NCBI GenBank assembly: GCA_973895155.1
Contig: OZ316896.1
Span: 20,770,001 to 20,834,000 of the forward strand
DNA from: Marsupella aquatica
Lineage: Eukaryota > Marchantiophyta
Direction: 5' to 3'
DNA: 64,000 nucleotides
Part shown: positions 41,431-51,983 of the stretch, in pieces
Layout of the letters: the number at the start of each line of letters is the position of its first letter
Numbering within the stretch: the stretch's first letter is position 1
Position numbers and translations under genes: made by a program
The notes under the pieces: generated by a model
The model's database searches: none
Told to the model about the DNA's origin: nothing
What the model saw: only the letters and a program-made list of their open reading frames with translations

Positions 41431-44200
41431 CCAACGGTTCTTTGTAGCTGGCACAATCAGCGTCTGGGTGAAGTCGGATTTTTGTAGCGTGTACCATGCC
41501 CTTGTAGGGGAGAGAGGTCTGGACTGCGCATCACAATTTTAGAAAATCTCGTGACGGGGTTAAAGCAGAGAGAAATTCCCAAGCAGGAGATTTTTCTTAA
41601 ACTTGCACGGGCTCACTTCTTGACTGCAATCGCTATTTCATTTATTTGGGATTCTATTGTTATTGAGTGCCACGGGTGGATGATGAACTTTTCATCATGC
41701 ATCTCCAAGACTTTTCTAAAGGCTTCACCAATGTCAATATCAATTTGACAGTTCATAACGGGAATTTGCCATATACAGAGCAAAAATGATCAATCAAGCC
41801 AAATGCTACATATAGTAAAGGGTTTGGAGGCTGTAGCGGACAATACAGATTATGTGAAGGAACAAGGCTGCTTTTACCCTGGCTCTATGATCCATGCACT
41901 CGATGAAGCCTTTAGGAAACATTGGTTCAGTAACATCGAGCATACTAGTTGAGAACTCGGGGGGTTGACTTTCAAAAATCTTAAGAACCACGTGCGATCC
42001 AAAATAGTTTTTCTGATAGAAATTCAGTAAATTTAAAAAAAACGTCAAAGGCAAAAGAAGGTATTATAAACTCATCTTTATAGAATATTTTCTAATATAT
42101 ATCTTTTATAAAGAAAATAGGTTATTAATATTGAAAATGTAGAATGTTTTTGGAGTAAAAAAATTCTATTTATATTAGGCTAGGATTGTATAGGGTACCC
42201 CAAAATATACACTTAGTTGACCCCCCAAGGTTGAGAAAGGCTCAATGAGAAGACTTACAGTCTTGTTTGATTGTTTTGAGTCCATCGTTGAGAAAAATCC
42301 AGATTCATTTGGTTCATCAGATACAGACTTTTGCAAAGTTTTCCAAGGAGAGCCCGGTACAAGTGTTGGGTATGTTTAGGAGCGGATTGGTAGCACTGAT
42401 ATTGCCCTTGCCAAACTACTATCTTCTATCAAATTTTGAAATGAGTTCATGGGAATGTAGGCAAGAGCAAAGAGGATTTTACCATCTGAAGAAATAGCTC
42501 TAGGAGACAAATTTCTAGTCGACAATTTTGTAACTGGAAAGCAGCGATTGAAATGTTTGGGAATGAGATATCCGCTTGTCCGCAAAGCGCATTCTCATAG
42601 TCATCTAAAGTCTATTGGACCTGATTATCTAGTAGGTACTCTAGACAAGAACATTTACATCAAGCTTGCTCAAGGCATTTATGCGACCAATGAGAAAAGG
42701 ATCTTATGCCAGCCTAAAATACGTGAAGGAATATGTGGAGCAGTGTTATTATGATGTTTCCTACGGCAGTCTCCTCAGCGTGACATCAATTCAGTGTTGA
42801 AAGACGGATAGGTTGAGGGCATTATGCAGTTCACAGATTTACAATCAAATAACAATATGAGTTTTCTTCTTTGTTGCGCAGATTGTTTTGATAGCTTGGC
42901 AGAGGCAGGTTGGAAAGTGGTTCAAATGGTGGAGAAAAGGTGTGCCCTGGAAAATGATGGTGAAGAGGAGCTTTGAGCAGGCCTGTCCTGTCTGGGTACA
43001 CTTTAATAGGCAATTAATCTGTCAAAACACAATAACAATTTTGTTACGGGTCCATGTAGACCTGTTACACAAAACGCACAACCACAACACGTAGGTGTAA
43101 ATTTGCTTGTGTAAGACCTTACAGAAATAAGTTGACCTATTCTCTCTTTCTCTTGTCTGCTCTCTAGCTTTAGATTCTTGAACTAAATTGCAACTATTTT
43201 CCTTCATGCCTATACGGCCTGGGATTCATACCTGTAAGCTATTTTTCCTAGTAATTCCTGCGCTCTTCATAGGCAAATGGAATTGCCTAAACCTTCATAG
43301 TTGGAAATGGACTATAGAAAACATATGACTTTATTGTCCAAATCTGAAGTTTGATGATACCTAAGTGGTTTCTTGCAAAGCTTTTGTCTTTGTTACCTGT
43401 GCAAGATCATTTTATGCGTTCTTGAATAGGTATAGTGCACCTTAGACTGACATGCATTCCCTCTCTTATTGTGATAGAGGATGCTCTGGTGACTGGAGAC
43501 TCCCTATATATAGCATGTTCATTATAAGACACATCTATTTTAACTTTGTAAATTACCAACTAATTTAAATAGTTGATCAAAATAGGAGCATTAGCAATAG
43601 TATTCAAATGTATTAAAACCATTCTTCAAAGAAACAAATGAAGGAACTACCATACTTTTTTTGGTGAAAAACAAGTACATAATTTATAAGTCAATGTACC
43701 TTAGGGGTATAGTATTTTGTGGTTGACAGAGAAGTATGCTAGCTTTGTACTCTAGCTTTGTACTCTACTTCTAGGCCCTATTGAGAGATTCACTATTTAG
43801 GTGACATCTGTTAATATAAACCATAAAAGTTGGAAAGTTTTTCACCAATGGAGATATAGTCTACAGGCATCATTGGTTATCGAACTGGTGCATCCTGGTG
43901 AGTCTAACCTTGTCATGCAATAGAGAAGGCATGGCAGAATAAACAACTCATCAAATACATGATAAGCTATCATAGTAAAATCTAACATACCAAATGATTT
44001 CATCAAATACATGATAAGCTATCATATTAAAAGCTAACATATGAAATGAAACTGGTGGACTTGAAATAATGAAAGGGGTTAGAAAAATTGTTAAATTCAA
44101 ACCAATATAAAGTGAGATGATAGACTAGGCCAGATTTAAAAGAAAATTGAGAACTTATTCGACTAATAAGACAAGATAGGATAGACTGTGTTTGCCATTA
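41431..44200. other. AT-rich DNA with a possible gene fragment, no assignable gene
   Basis: Open stretches between 42260 and 42760 (for example VRKAHSHSHLKSIGPDYLVG and KLAQGIYATNEKRILCQPK) look protein-like but could not be joined or named. A 53-base direct duplication with ATCAAATACATGATAAGCTA is at about 43945-44045. Confidence 0.35.
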
Positions 44201-44552
44201 CAGCAGCTTCAAAAGAATACTCCAGGGAAGACCCCCTACTCTAGTAACTTAAAGTGTCCCTTTGAGACTGCCTATTTAGCACCTGGCTAAAAAGGAAAAA
44301 CCTTGCACTACTGTATATAGCAGCTTCAAAAAAATACTCCAAGGGAGACTCCCAACTCTAGTAACTTGAAGTGTCCCTTTGAGACGGCCTATTTAGCACC
44401 TGGCGAAAAAAAGGAAAAACCTTGCACTACTGTATATAGCAGCTTCAAAAAATACCTCCAGGGGAGACTCCCAACTCTAGTAACTTAAAGTGTCCCTTTG
44501 AGACGGCCTATTTAGCCCCTGGCGAAAAAGGGAAAACCTTTTCACTAGAGTA
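44201..44552 (+). repeat. Three tandem units of about 118 bases
   Basis: Units start at 44201, 44318 and 44437 with YAGCAGCTTCAAAA and contain CTCTAGTAACTT.AAGTGTCC, CCTATTTAGC.CCTGGC and GGAAAAACCTT. High identity between units suggests a recent expansion. It ends about 0.5 kb before the repeated leader of LPA2. Confidence 0.88.
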
Positions 44553-45049
44553 TCCGCAAATGGATTGGGCTCCCACAATCCCATCCATTCCCACGCGAGT
44601 CAGCCATTCGCGGTCGGTCCTGTACATTCAAACACAGGTCCAATTCGCAGCAGAGCAGAAGCAGAAGCGGAGCAGGGTCATGGTGCTCGAGATCTCGACT
44701 ACGGACAGCAAAATGGCCGAGTGAGCTGTGCGTTGTTCCTTCTTTTCTACTATGCATGACAGAGTACAGTCCTGTACTGCAATTCTTTTCCTCTCGCGAC
44801 TTTCGCCATGATCGAGAAATTGGTCACTGACTACACAGCTTTCTGAGCTGAATTTGCTTCGTTGGAACGAGAGGAGAGTGAAATTGCAAATGCATCAGTT
44901 TCTGCTGCAATTCCTTTCTTACGTGCTCGTTGCTGTCTTTCGATTCCTTGAGAACTGTGTTCGTTGCTCTGTGGGTGTTTCGCTCCTCCTGGATTGGATT
45001 GGATTGGATTTGGCATGATTCGTTGTGCCCGTGTTCTCCGATTGGACGG

Positions 45050-45270
45050 GCAGCGAGTTCGGAAGTCAGCTGATTGATGAGGAATCTGTTGTGTTTATCA
45101 GACTCGTTACTGTCTTTCCTGACGACGTCGAAGAAGAAAAACAACACGAAGCCGACGAAATTGTTGTCATTGAGTGATGGAATCGGTGGCGAGTTCGGAA
45201 TTCAGCTGGGTGGTGGTGAATCGTCAGTTGGTTCCAAGCTCGTGACTGTCTTTGCGTGAGGCTGAAGAAG

Positions 45271-45301
<31 letters not shown>

Positions 45302-45765
45302 GACTTGGGAGTCGGCTGATGAATGGTGGCGAGTGAGTTGTGTTCCGGCTCGTTACTGTCTTTGGAGAGGTTGAAGAAGCGGGAAGAAGAAGAGAAATGT
45401 GTTTGGCTCTCGGAAGAGTTTGTCAGCGTACACATCTAAACGGAGGAGAGTCGGAGCACTAACGTGTCTAGTGTAGCGTTGATCTGTGGATTTTAGGCAG
45501 ATGTGAATTCGTCCATCCATCCGTGTTGTGCTGCACAGATAATTATTTCAGTCTAGTAAGAAGGCTTGCAAGTGTATGACTGCCATCTTAGGTCATCATC
45601 ATCAGCAGTTGAACAGCATTGAGCGGAGTTGTGGAAGTAGATTTGTGATTTCATAAAGCGATTACAGTGTGAGACGAGTGGAAAGAGGAGGGGGAGGGAC
45701 GACAACGATTCGCTTTTCGGGAACGGATTAGCGTGAAGAAGGATAGCAGAAATCGGAGTTGCTGC
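45050..45765 (+). repeat. Duplicated leader, copy A (upstream of LPA2)
   Basis: Homologous along its length to 50555-51322. Shared blocks include GACGTCGAAGAAGAAAA, ATGGAATCGGTGGCGAGTTC, TTGGTTCCAAGCTCGTGACT, GATCTGTGGATTTTAGGC, GTGAATTCGTCCATCCATC, CATCTTAGGTCATCATCATC and GAACAGCATTGAGCGG. Within the block, a motif CTCGTKACTGTCTTTG followed by GAGGYTGAAGAAG repeats several times, so the leader itself arose by tandem duplication. It ends about 70 bases before the LPA2 start codon and contains a (GAA)n run at 45264-45300. Confidence 0.88.
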
Positions 45766-45796
45766 TGGTTCGTCGAATTCTCGAGCTGACGGCGAA

Positions 45797-45828
45797 CTGA
45801 GTGAGTGAGTGAGTGAGTGAGTGAGTGA
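45797..45828 (+). repeat. (TGAG)n microsatellite directly before the LPA2 start
   Basis: Seven or so GAGT/TGAG units end five bases before the ATG at 45833. They would lie in the 5' untranslated region. Confidence 0.85.
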
Positions 45829-45832
45829 CCAC

Positions 45833-46540
45833 ATGTCACTGGCCGCCCCCTCTCCACAACTCACCGTGGCCATGTCGGCGATGCAACGAGTTCCCGTTCT
45901 GCAGCAGAATTCCTCGAGCAGGCTCTCCTGGGTGGACGATATCAGGAATTCTCGGAGCTTGAGCAGCTCCCAGGCTGTTTGCACTAGAAGCTGCATTAGG
46001 TTTTCGTCTCTGGCAACGAGAAGCCGAGTCCCGGGCAGGTGTGGGACCTCATGGCTTGCAAAGGCGGGAGGAGAAGAGGGAGCCGATGACACACAAGAGA
46101 AGGTTGACAACAACAACAGTGCCACTAGCGTTGCTTCTCCTGGAGAATCGAAGCTCAGCAGCACAGCAGGGGGAGCGAAAGGCTTCGGATCTCCTCAAAA
46201 AGCTTCGGTCCCAGACAAGAAAAAGGCCTCCAAATCGTCCTCTGGTAGTGTCCGTAGGGCTCCACCCTCGAAACCACTCATTGGAGTGTCACCAGCGGAC
46301 CAACAAACGCAGCAGGTGGAGACGGCGGTGGTCGCGTCGCTCGCGTTCCTCTTCGCATTGATCTTTTTGGAGGGCCTGCTTCTGGCTGCATCGGGATTTC
46401 TGCCCGAGGAATGGGATGAGTTTGCTGTGAATTCGGTCTACCCTGCCTTCACTCCTAGCGTAGGAGTGTTCCTGGCCATCGCTGCGGGCTATGGGTTGTG
46501 GAAGACTATTGGTGGTGGAACGGGAGAGGGCAGTAGGTAG
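45833..46540 (+). CDS. LPA2: LPA2-like photosystem II assembly protein, chloroplast membrane
   Basis: 235 residues, no intron. The N-terminal half (about 1-80) is rich in Ser, Arg and Ala with few acids, as in a chloroplast transit peptide, followed by a Ser/Lys-rich linker. The conserved part is at the C-terminus: QQTQQVETAVVASLAFLFAL starts a first membrane span (about 160-185), then a short loop with LPEEWDEFAVNSVYPAFTPS and a second span ending GYGLWK. This two-span block is what I recognise as LOW PSII ACCUMULATION 2, which helps CP43 enter photosystem II in the thylakoid membrane. I chose the ATG at 45833 because the open frame before it runs through the TGAG repeat without an ATG. Its leader is homologous to that of the PRELI gene 5.5 kb downstream. 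Confidence 0.8.
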   Translation: MSLAAPSPQLTVAMSAMQRVPVLQQNSSSRLSWVDDIRNSRSLSSSQAVCTRSCIRFSSLATRSRVPGRCGTSWLAKAGGEEGADDTQEKVDNNNSATSVASPGESKLSSTAGGAKGFGSPQKASVPDKKKASKSSSGSVRRAPPSKPLIGVSPADQQTQQVETAVVASLAFLFALIFLEGLLLAASGFLPEEWDEFAVNSVYPAFTPSVGVFLAIAAGYGLWKTIGGGTGEGSR

Positions 46541-46849
46541 ATGGAGCTGTTCATCAACTGCCTGAATTGAAGGATCAGCATCGGAGCCCATAGAGAGAGA
46601 TAGAGAGAGAGAAAGCGAATTTTGGTACACAACCTCGTTGTTGAAATTGGATTGAAGCCATCTCCAGCTGTAACTGAGCTCGTAACTGAGCTCGAGAATG
46701 AATGAATTGAAGCTCTTCACAGGTTTATTTGAGCTGGAAATGGACTGAACCCATTCACAGGCTGGAAAACTCATTAAAGCTCTCACAGTATTTCCTGAGC
46801 TAGAGATTGCATCTGGTAGCTATTTGGTGCATCCTGTACAGAAGAACGT
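46541..46849. other. 3' region of LPA2
   Basis: Probable 3' untranslated region with a (GA)n-like stretch at 46585-46615 and a repeated GAGCTCG/AACTGAGCTCG word near 46670-46690. Nothing else seen. Confidence 0.4.
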
Positions 46850-48815
46850 GGAACGAATCTCGTCGCAAGTGTTGTGCTTATGCTTGTGCTGAGGCCCAAT
46901 ACAACAATCGACATGATTTCAGAAATAAGACCTGAAGAGTGTAATGTCTACACGAAAAACTAGTAAAATTCGGATTTTTCATTCAGTGGAACGAACGTGA
47001 TCGAGTTTAGCTACTTAAAGCGTGTTCTGGAGTGATCGACAAGGTGCTTAAGCATTGATAGTCAACTCACATAGTCGCGACGCAGCGTTAAGTTCTGCTC
47101 CATTGATGGCAGACCAATTGAAGAGGCCTCGGGAATTTGTGTAAGTGGCTCCTTTCAGCTGTTCCTCTTACACGCCTTTTTGTGAGAACATTCACATCTA
47201 GTACCACGAGCAATCGAATCTTTCTGGCGGGTTTGGTTTGGTGCAGTCGTGCTGTCGTTCGGATCCCACTTGAACGAGGTACTTCCTCTTTGTATCAATC
47301 ATTGCGAAAATGCCTCGGAAAATGACGACGAATTACGAGAAAACAGTCTGCAGGTAATCTCCATCATTCTTTTGTGTATGCTTATGCATCTGAAGGGTGG
47401 AAAATTTATCGGATGCTCGTGACGTTTGAAAACTAGAGACGAAGGACAGTTTCTTTGAGTCATGGGACGAACTGGTTTCCTTGTGACGACAGTAAAGCAA
47501 GGATGGTGGTCTGCTGCCCTGGCAGGCTCTAGAAAGCTTTGTGCTAGTGCCCTCGCAATGTCTCCGAGCACACAGAGACAATTTCGGACCTTGCTTTGGA
47601 ACATCTCAGCTATGATTCCAACTTCACGGATGATCTGAATGGAGATCATGATGAGGATATGGATGGCGAGGAAGAAGAGGACGAGTAAGCAGCTTTCAGA
47701 GAAACTTGTAATCATGCATAGCAGTCTCCAAATTGGTCAAACCTCGTGCTATCGAACTTGCCTATCATACATCTAATATATACTGTGAGGTCTGGTTTTC
47801 TACTTCATATGTCGTGAGATTGCTTTGGGAATTAGGTGTCGTCGTTTGTGAGTACAAGATTCATCACACTAATTTGTAATGAGAGGGTCTAGTTCGCACC
47901 TCTTGGAGCAAAAGGACAACCAATTGCTCACTCTACCTGGAACTCAAGGACAAACCTATCTTTGTGAGATTCCATGTGAATGGGGAGCCCAAAATCGGTA
48001 GGACGGGTTGGGGAAAAAGAAGAAAATGTCAAGGTCGCTGTTCGGAAATCTTTTGCTTTGTTTCCACTTTTTGTTGGACTGGTTGATACAACTATGCCTC
48101 TGCCTCCTTGTTGCATCTGAGCTTTGGTGGCAATAGGGTATGTCAAAGCAGTGCCACCAGCAAAGCCTTATGGTTGTGATTTTTTGGATGTGTGATCCTT
48201 ATGGAGCATGTAGTTATGTAGTTGTGATTTTTTGGATGTCATATCCTTATGGAGCATGTAGTTACGTAGTTGTGATTTTTTGGATGTCATATCCTTATGG
48301 AGCATGTATTTATGTAGCCCCAAAAGTTTTTGTCCCTGCCATAAAACGAGTTTATGTCCCTGCCATAAAACGAGTTTATGTCCTACTCGGTACCTCACTT
48401 ATGGCCATGTTTTGACTACCCTATTCAGATCTTTGCAGTGGGAGGAATGCATTTGCAATGGACAGGGTTGTTTGCTAAAGCCTCGTCTACTTGACAGTTA
48501 TGTTGAAAGAATGGTGGACCTTGTTCTGCTATATTGATAAAACACTAAATTCTTGAGCGCAGATCGATGTCCTAAATGCCTTCATTGGCTTACTTCGACA
48601 AACTGGGAGTGTGACAAAGGGAACTGTGGAATTAAGGAAGGTAATCAAAGATGCTAATTTTCTATTGCAAATTTTCCTGATGTGTATGCATCAATTCCAG
48701 AGCATAACGTAGTGAACCAAATGGGGATGGTAGATTCTGAACGGTATGCTGAACAGTTCCTGTTCCATAGGGAAAAACCTTGATGCGGATTGATTTTGTC
48801 CAGCGAGATGTGATT
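46850..48815 (+). pseudogene. Truncated duplicate of CAND1 (exons 6, 7, 9 and 10 region)
   Basis: Same order and strand as 26290-28260 in CAND1. It starts and ends inside introns, so it is a genomic-DNA copy, not a retrocopy. The exon 6 counterpart (about 47247-47351) has lost about eight bases in the YRFGPH region, breaking the frame. The exon 7 counterpart (acidic block ...EEEEDE) is at about 47522-47686. The exon 8 counterpart is deleted (jump near 47760). Exon 9 and 10 counterparts are near 47985-48030 and 48562-48655. A MITE sits at 48132-48425. No start or downstream exons exist, so it cannot make CAND1. Confidence 0.92.
48132..48425. mobile_element. MITE inserted into the CAND1 duplicate
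   Basis: Ends AATAGGGTATGTCAAAGC and TTTTGACTACCCTATT are inverted repeats. The inside shares CATAAAAC and TACCTCACTTATGGCC with the element at 36204-36371. The intact CAND1 intron at about 27865 (GGCATTCCAGATCC) supplies the unoccupied site. Inside, a unit of about 57 bases with TTGTGATTTTTTGGATGT and ATCCTTATGGAGCATGTA is present three times (48173-48320), and a 25-base unit with CCTGCCATAAAACGAGTTTA twice. Confidence 0.78.
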
Positions 48816-50084
48816 TGTTGGGACACAATGCCCTTTCTACTAGAGAGCCTGGGCATAGTGTTCAAAAGTGGGTGTCGTATATATAGAAATTCTGTTTACA
48901 GGGCATTGTGGGATAATTATAGGATCCAGAAAGGAGTGCTTTACCTCAAGTTTTGAGGAGTTATTCTTGCCCACCACCACTCGCCATGTAAAAGAGGGAA
49001 CTGTCCAAGAGTTGCCTTTTTCCCACACTCCACTCACTCCTCTCCTCGTCCATGCCCATCTGCTCCACAATTCCAGGAAAAAGTTACTTAATTGGTGAAA
49101 CTTGGTGGATCCAGGTTTAGTCATGACTAGTGGGGGTTCAATGCTATGGTAACAATACCTTACTACACTTAAAAGCCTAACAGATTATCTATTTATTTAT
49201 TTTAGTAATATTAGAGTAGAATTTTCAAATGAATTGATCCAAAACTTGAGTAGCGTTCTTCTCCATGAATGCCCTGAAGATTACAAAGACAAAAGTTGCA
49301 AAGGGCATTAAGTTAGAGTAAAGGATGTAGTGTTTGAAGAATGACCAAGTCCAAAAACTGACTTGTCAATAAAAAATCCCTTCCAATTAGAAAACTGGGC
49401 TCATTATTACCAAATACAGGTCCTGCTTTGCAAATAGAAAGCCTCTCTGCAATAAAAAGCTATGGTTAATCTCAACTATGAGGGCCACGGATTACCATTT
49501 GAGTAGAACCCCCTCCTACTATTCAACCCTAGCCTTGTTTGTGGACGACAGTAGGCAGAGTCATAGCCATCCCACAGGTAAGCGTCCTGAAGAAATTGAC
49601 CCTAAAACTCCCTAACATGATACTTACAAACCAATAATGTAACTTTGTATACAATGCAGATAAATGCTCACCACTAGAAAATTCTCTTCTAAGGAAGTCT
49701 TCTCCACTTTTAATGAAAATTCACTAGGTTTTCCCTCTTCCATTTGCCACTTTCCCACCTAGCCACAGACCACAGTAGCCAGAATCTAAGGTCATCCTTA
49801 AATCTAGGTAGATCTGACAACCAGAAAGCAATATAGAAAAATTAAATAAAGACTATTCACACAACATGACACTCCTCACAATGACGAAAAGGAACCAAAA
49901 AAATATTTTAAAATTACATCTGCACTCACCATCTACTGATGAGTAAAGCTCTGGCATTGGTTCCAAAAAAATAATTCTTGGAAATGACTCCTCAATTGTT
50001 GTTGACCTCTACTTGTTGTAAAGTGTCCTTTAATGACCAATCCCAAACTAAGGACAGAATTGCACACTGGGGCCAACTCCATAG
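48816..50084. other. Non-coding DNA between the CAND1 duplicate and the PRELI leader
   Basis: No gene recognised; AT-rich from 49140 to 50000. Ends at the dispersed repeat copy B. Confidence 0.4.
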
Positions 50085-50325
50085 GCCAATGAGGGCCTCC
50101 AGATAGTTACTTGGCTTTCCTATATATAGTAGAGTATGGGACTGAAGTTCCAGATCCTCAGGTGGGCAGGAGAATCTACATGGGCCCCACCGTATCAGCC
50201 CACTAGATTCATTAGGTCAAGAGTCAAGACCCCTCTTTCGTTCACAACCCAAAACGGTTGAAGTAACTCGAGTCAGTGAGAGATACAACGCCCGACGGCG
50301 CGGATGCTACAATCTACGGCGCTGG
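50085..50325 (+). repeat. Dispersed repeat, copy B
   Basis: Counterpart of 37743-38010, same strand, same order of blocks, ending ACAATCTACGGCGCT. It lies just upstream of the second leader copy, so it may overlap the promoter of the PRELI gene. Confidence 0.65.
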
Positions 50326-50554
50326 TAGCTATTTCCATATTTTATAGGCAATCGTGACCGTCGATCTGATAGTCTCGCTAACCACAGTTACCGAGACCCC
50401 AGTTTACGAGAAAGCGTACGCCTCACTCTGGACACGGGACGAAGCTCGATTGCAGGAGTTGTCGAGTGGGTCGATCGCTGGGTGATCCGGAATTGCGGCG
50501 CACCATTGCGGTGATTGCCGATTCTGTCGAGTGCTTTCATGGGGCGATTGATGG

Positions 50555-51322
50555 CCGAGGCAGCGAGTTCTGGAGCCAGGTGAGTGGTGGTGATTTTTTG
50601 GATTTCTCAGATTCGAGACTGTCTTTGCTGAGGACGTCGAAGAAGAAAAGCAACAAGGAGGAGACGGAATTTGTTGTCGTGGATTTGATGGAATCGGTGG
50701 CGAGTTCGGAATTCAGCTGAGTGGTGGTGAATCTTCAGTTGGTTCCAAGCTCGTGACTGCCTTTGCTTGACGCTGAAGAAGAAGAATGGTGGTGAATCGT
50801 CAATTGGTTCCAAGCTCGTGATTGTCGTTCCGTGAGGCTGAAAAATTGGAAGAGAAGAAGTGACTTCGGAATCGGCTGATAAGTGGTGGCGAGTGAGTTC
50901 TGTTCCGGCTCGTGACTGTCTTTGGTGAGGTTGAAGAAGCGGGAGAGAAGAAGAAGAGGAATGTGTTTGGCTCTTGGAAAAGTTTGTCTCGTACACATCT
51001 ATACGGAGGAGAGTCGGAGCACTAACTTGTCTATTATAGCTTTGATCTGTGGATTTTAGGCGGGCGTGAATTCGTCCATCCATCGGTGTTGTGCTTCACA
51101 GACTATAATTCACGTGTAGTGAGAAGGCTTGCAAAGTGTGCCATTGCCATCTTAGGTCATCATCATCAACAGTTGAACAGCATTGAGCGGGATTGTGGAA
51201 CCAGAGTTGTGATTTCAACGAGAAATTACAGCGTGAGACGAGTTGAAAGAGGAGGGGGAGAGACTACGACGATTTGCGTTTCGGGTGAAGAAGAACAACA
51301 GAAATCGGAGTTGTGGCTTCCA
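50555..51322 (+). repeat. Duplicated leader, copy B (upstream of the PRELI gene)
   Basis: Homologous to 45050-45765 (see there) and in the same position relative to its gene, ending about 100 bases before the ATG at 51424. It carries the same internal CTCGTGACTGTC/GTTGAAGAAG repetitions. A (GAA)n run follows at 51373-51403. Confidence 0.88.
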
Positions 51323-51423
51323 GAAAGGAATAACAGAGTGGGAGGAGAAGTACGAGGCCAGATTCGGTTTTGAAGAAGAAGAAGAAGAAGAAGAAGAAGA
51401 AGACGAGTCGTCTTCATCTGTCA

Positions 51424-51983
51424 TGGTGAGAGGGTTTGTTCAGGAGCATGTTTATAAGCATCCGTGGGAGCGAGTCACGGCGGCTAATTGGAGAAAGTAC
51501 TCCGATCCGGAGCACAAGTCCCAGCTCTCCCACGTCCTGGAGGTGGACACCATTTCTCGCGAGCTCGATTCCGACTCGGGACGGCTCCTCTGCACGCGTG
51601 TGATTGCCGTTAACGCCCCCGGGCCTTGGTGGCTGCAGAGAATTCTTGGGACCACGGTCTGCCACTGCCTGGAAAACTCGACCGTGGATGGCAAGAAGCG
51701 GTCCATGGAGATGACGACGAGGAATGTGACGTTGAAGCATGTTTTGGAGGTTGAGGAGAAGTGTTCTTACACTCCGCATCCGGAGAATCCGAGCTGGACT
51801 GTGTTCAAGCAGGAGACGAACGTCACCTGTGCCTCCCTCTCTGGACGGCTGGCCTCCATGGCGGAGAAAATTGAGCAGCGCTGTGTTGAGAACTTCCAGA
51901 AGAATAGTGCGAGAGGGAGAGACGTCATGGAGCGCGTTTGCTCATTCTTGGAGCAGGAATCACTGAGCAAGTTAGGGGCATGA
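51424..51983 (+). CDS. PRELI/MSF1 domain protein (mitochondrial intermembrane-space lipid transfer family)
   Basis: 186 residues, no intron in the coding part. The whole protein is one PRELI/MSF1 domain: the start VRGFVQEHVYKHPWERVTAA, then KSQLSHVLEVDT, TRVIAVNAPGPWWLQRILG, NVTLKHVLEVEEKC, PHPENPSWTVFKQET, and the C-terminal helix LASMAEKIEQRCVENFQKNS. In yeast and animals such proteins (Ups1, PRELID1, SLMO2) carry phosphatidic acid or phosphatidylserine between mitochondrial membranes; that role is inferred from the family. No cleavable presequence is seen, as usual for this family. The frame is open upstream through the GAA run but has no ATG there, so the start at 51424 is preferred. Confidence 0.93.

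Noticed and set aside
40962-41456. 164-codon minus-strand frame opposite the 117-codon plus-strand frame
   Set aside because: No domain and no splice context; listed only the plus frame, with low confidence.
45653-45857. Minus-strand frames near the LPA2 start
   Set aside because: Translation of the TGAG microsatellite and leader repeats only.
51243-51423. In-frame upstream extension of the PRELI gene through the GAA run
   Set aside because: No ATG in the extension, and the PRELI domain starts normally at the ATG 51424.
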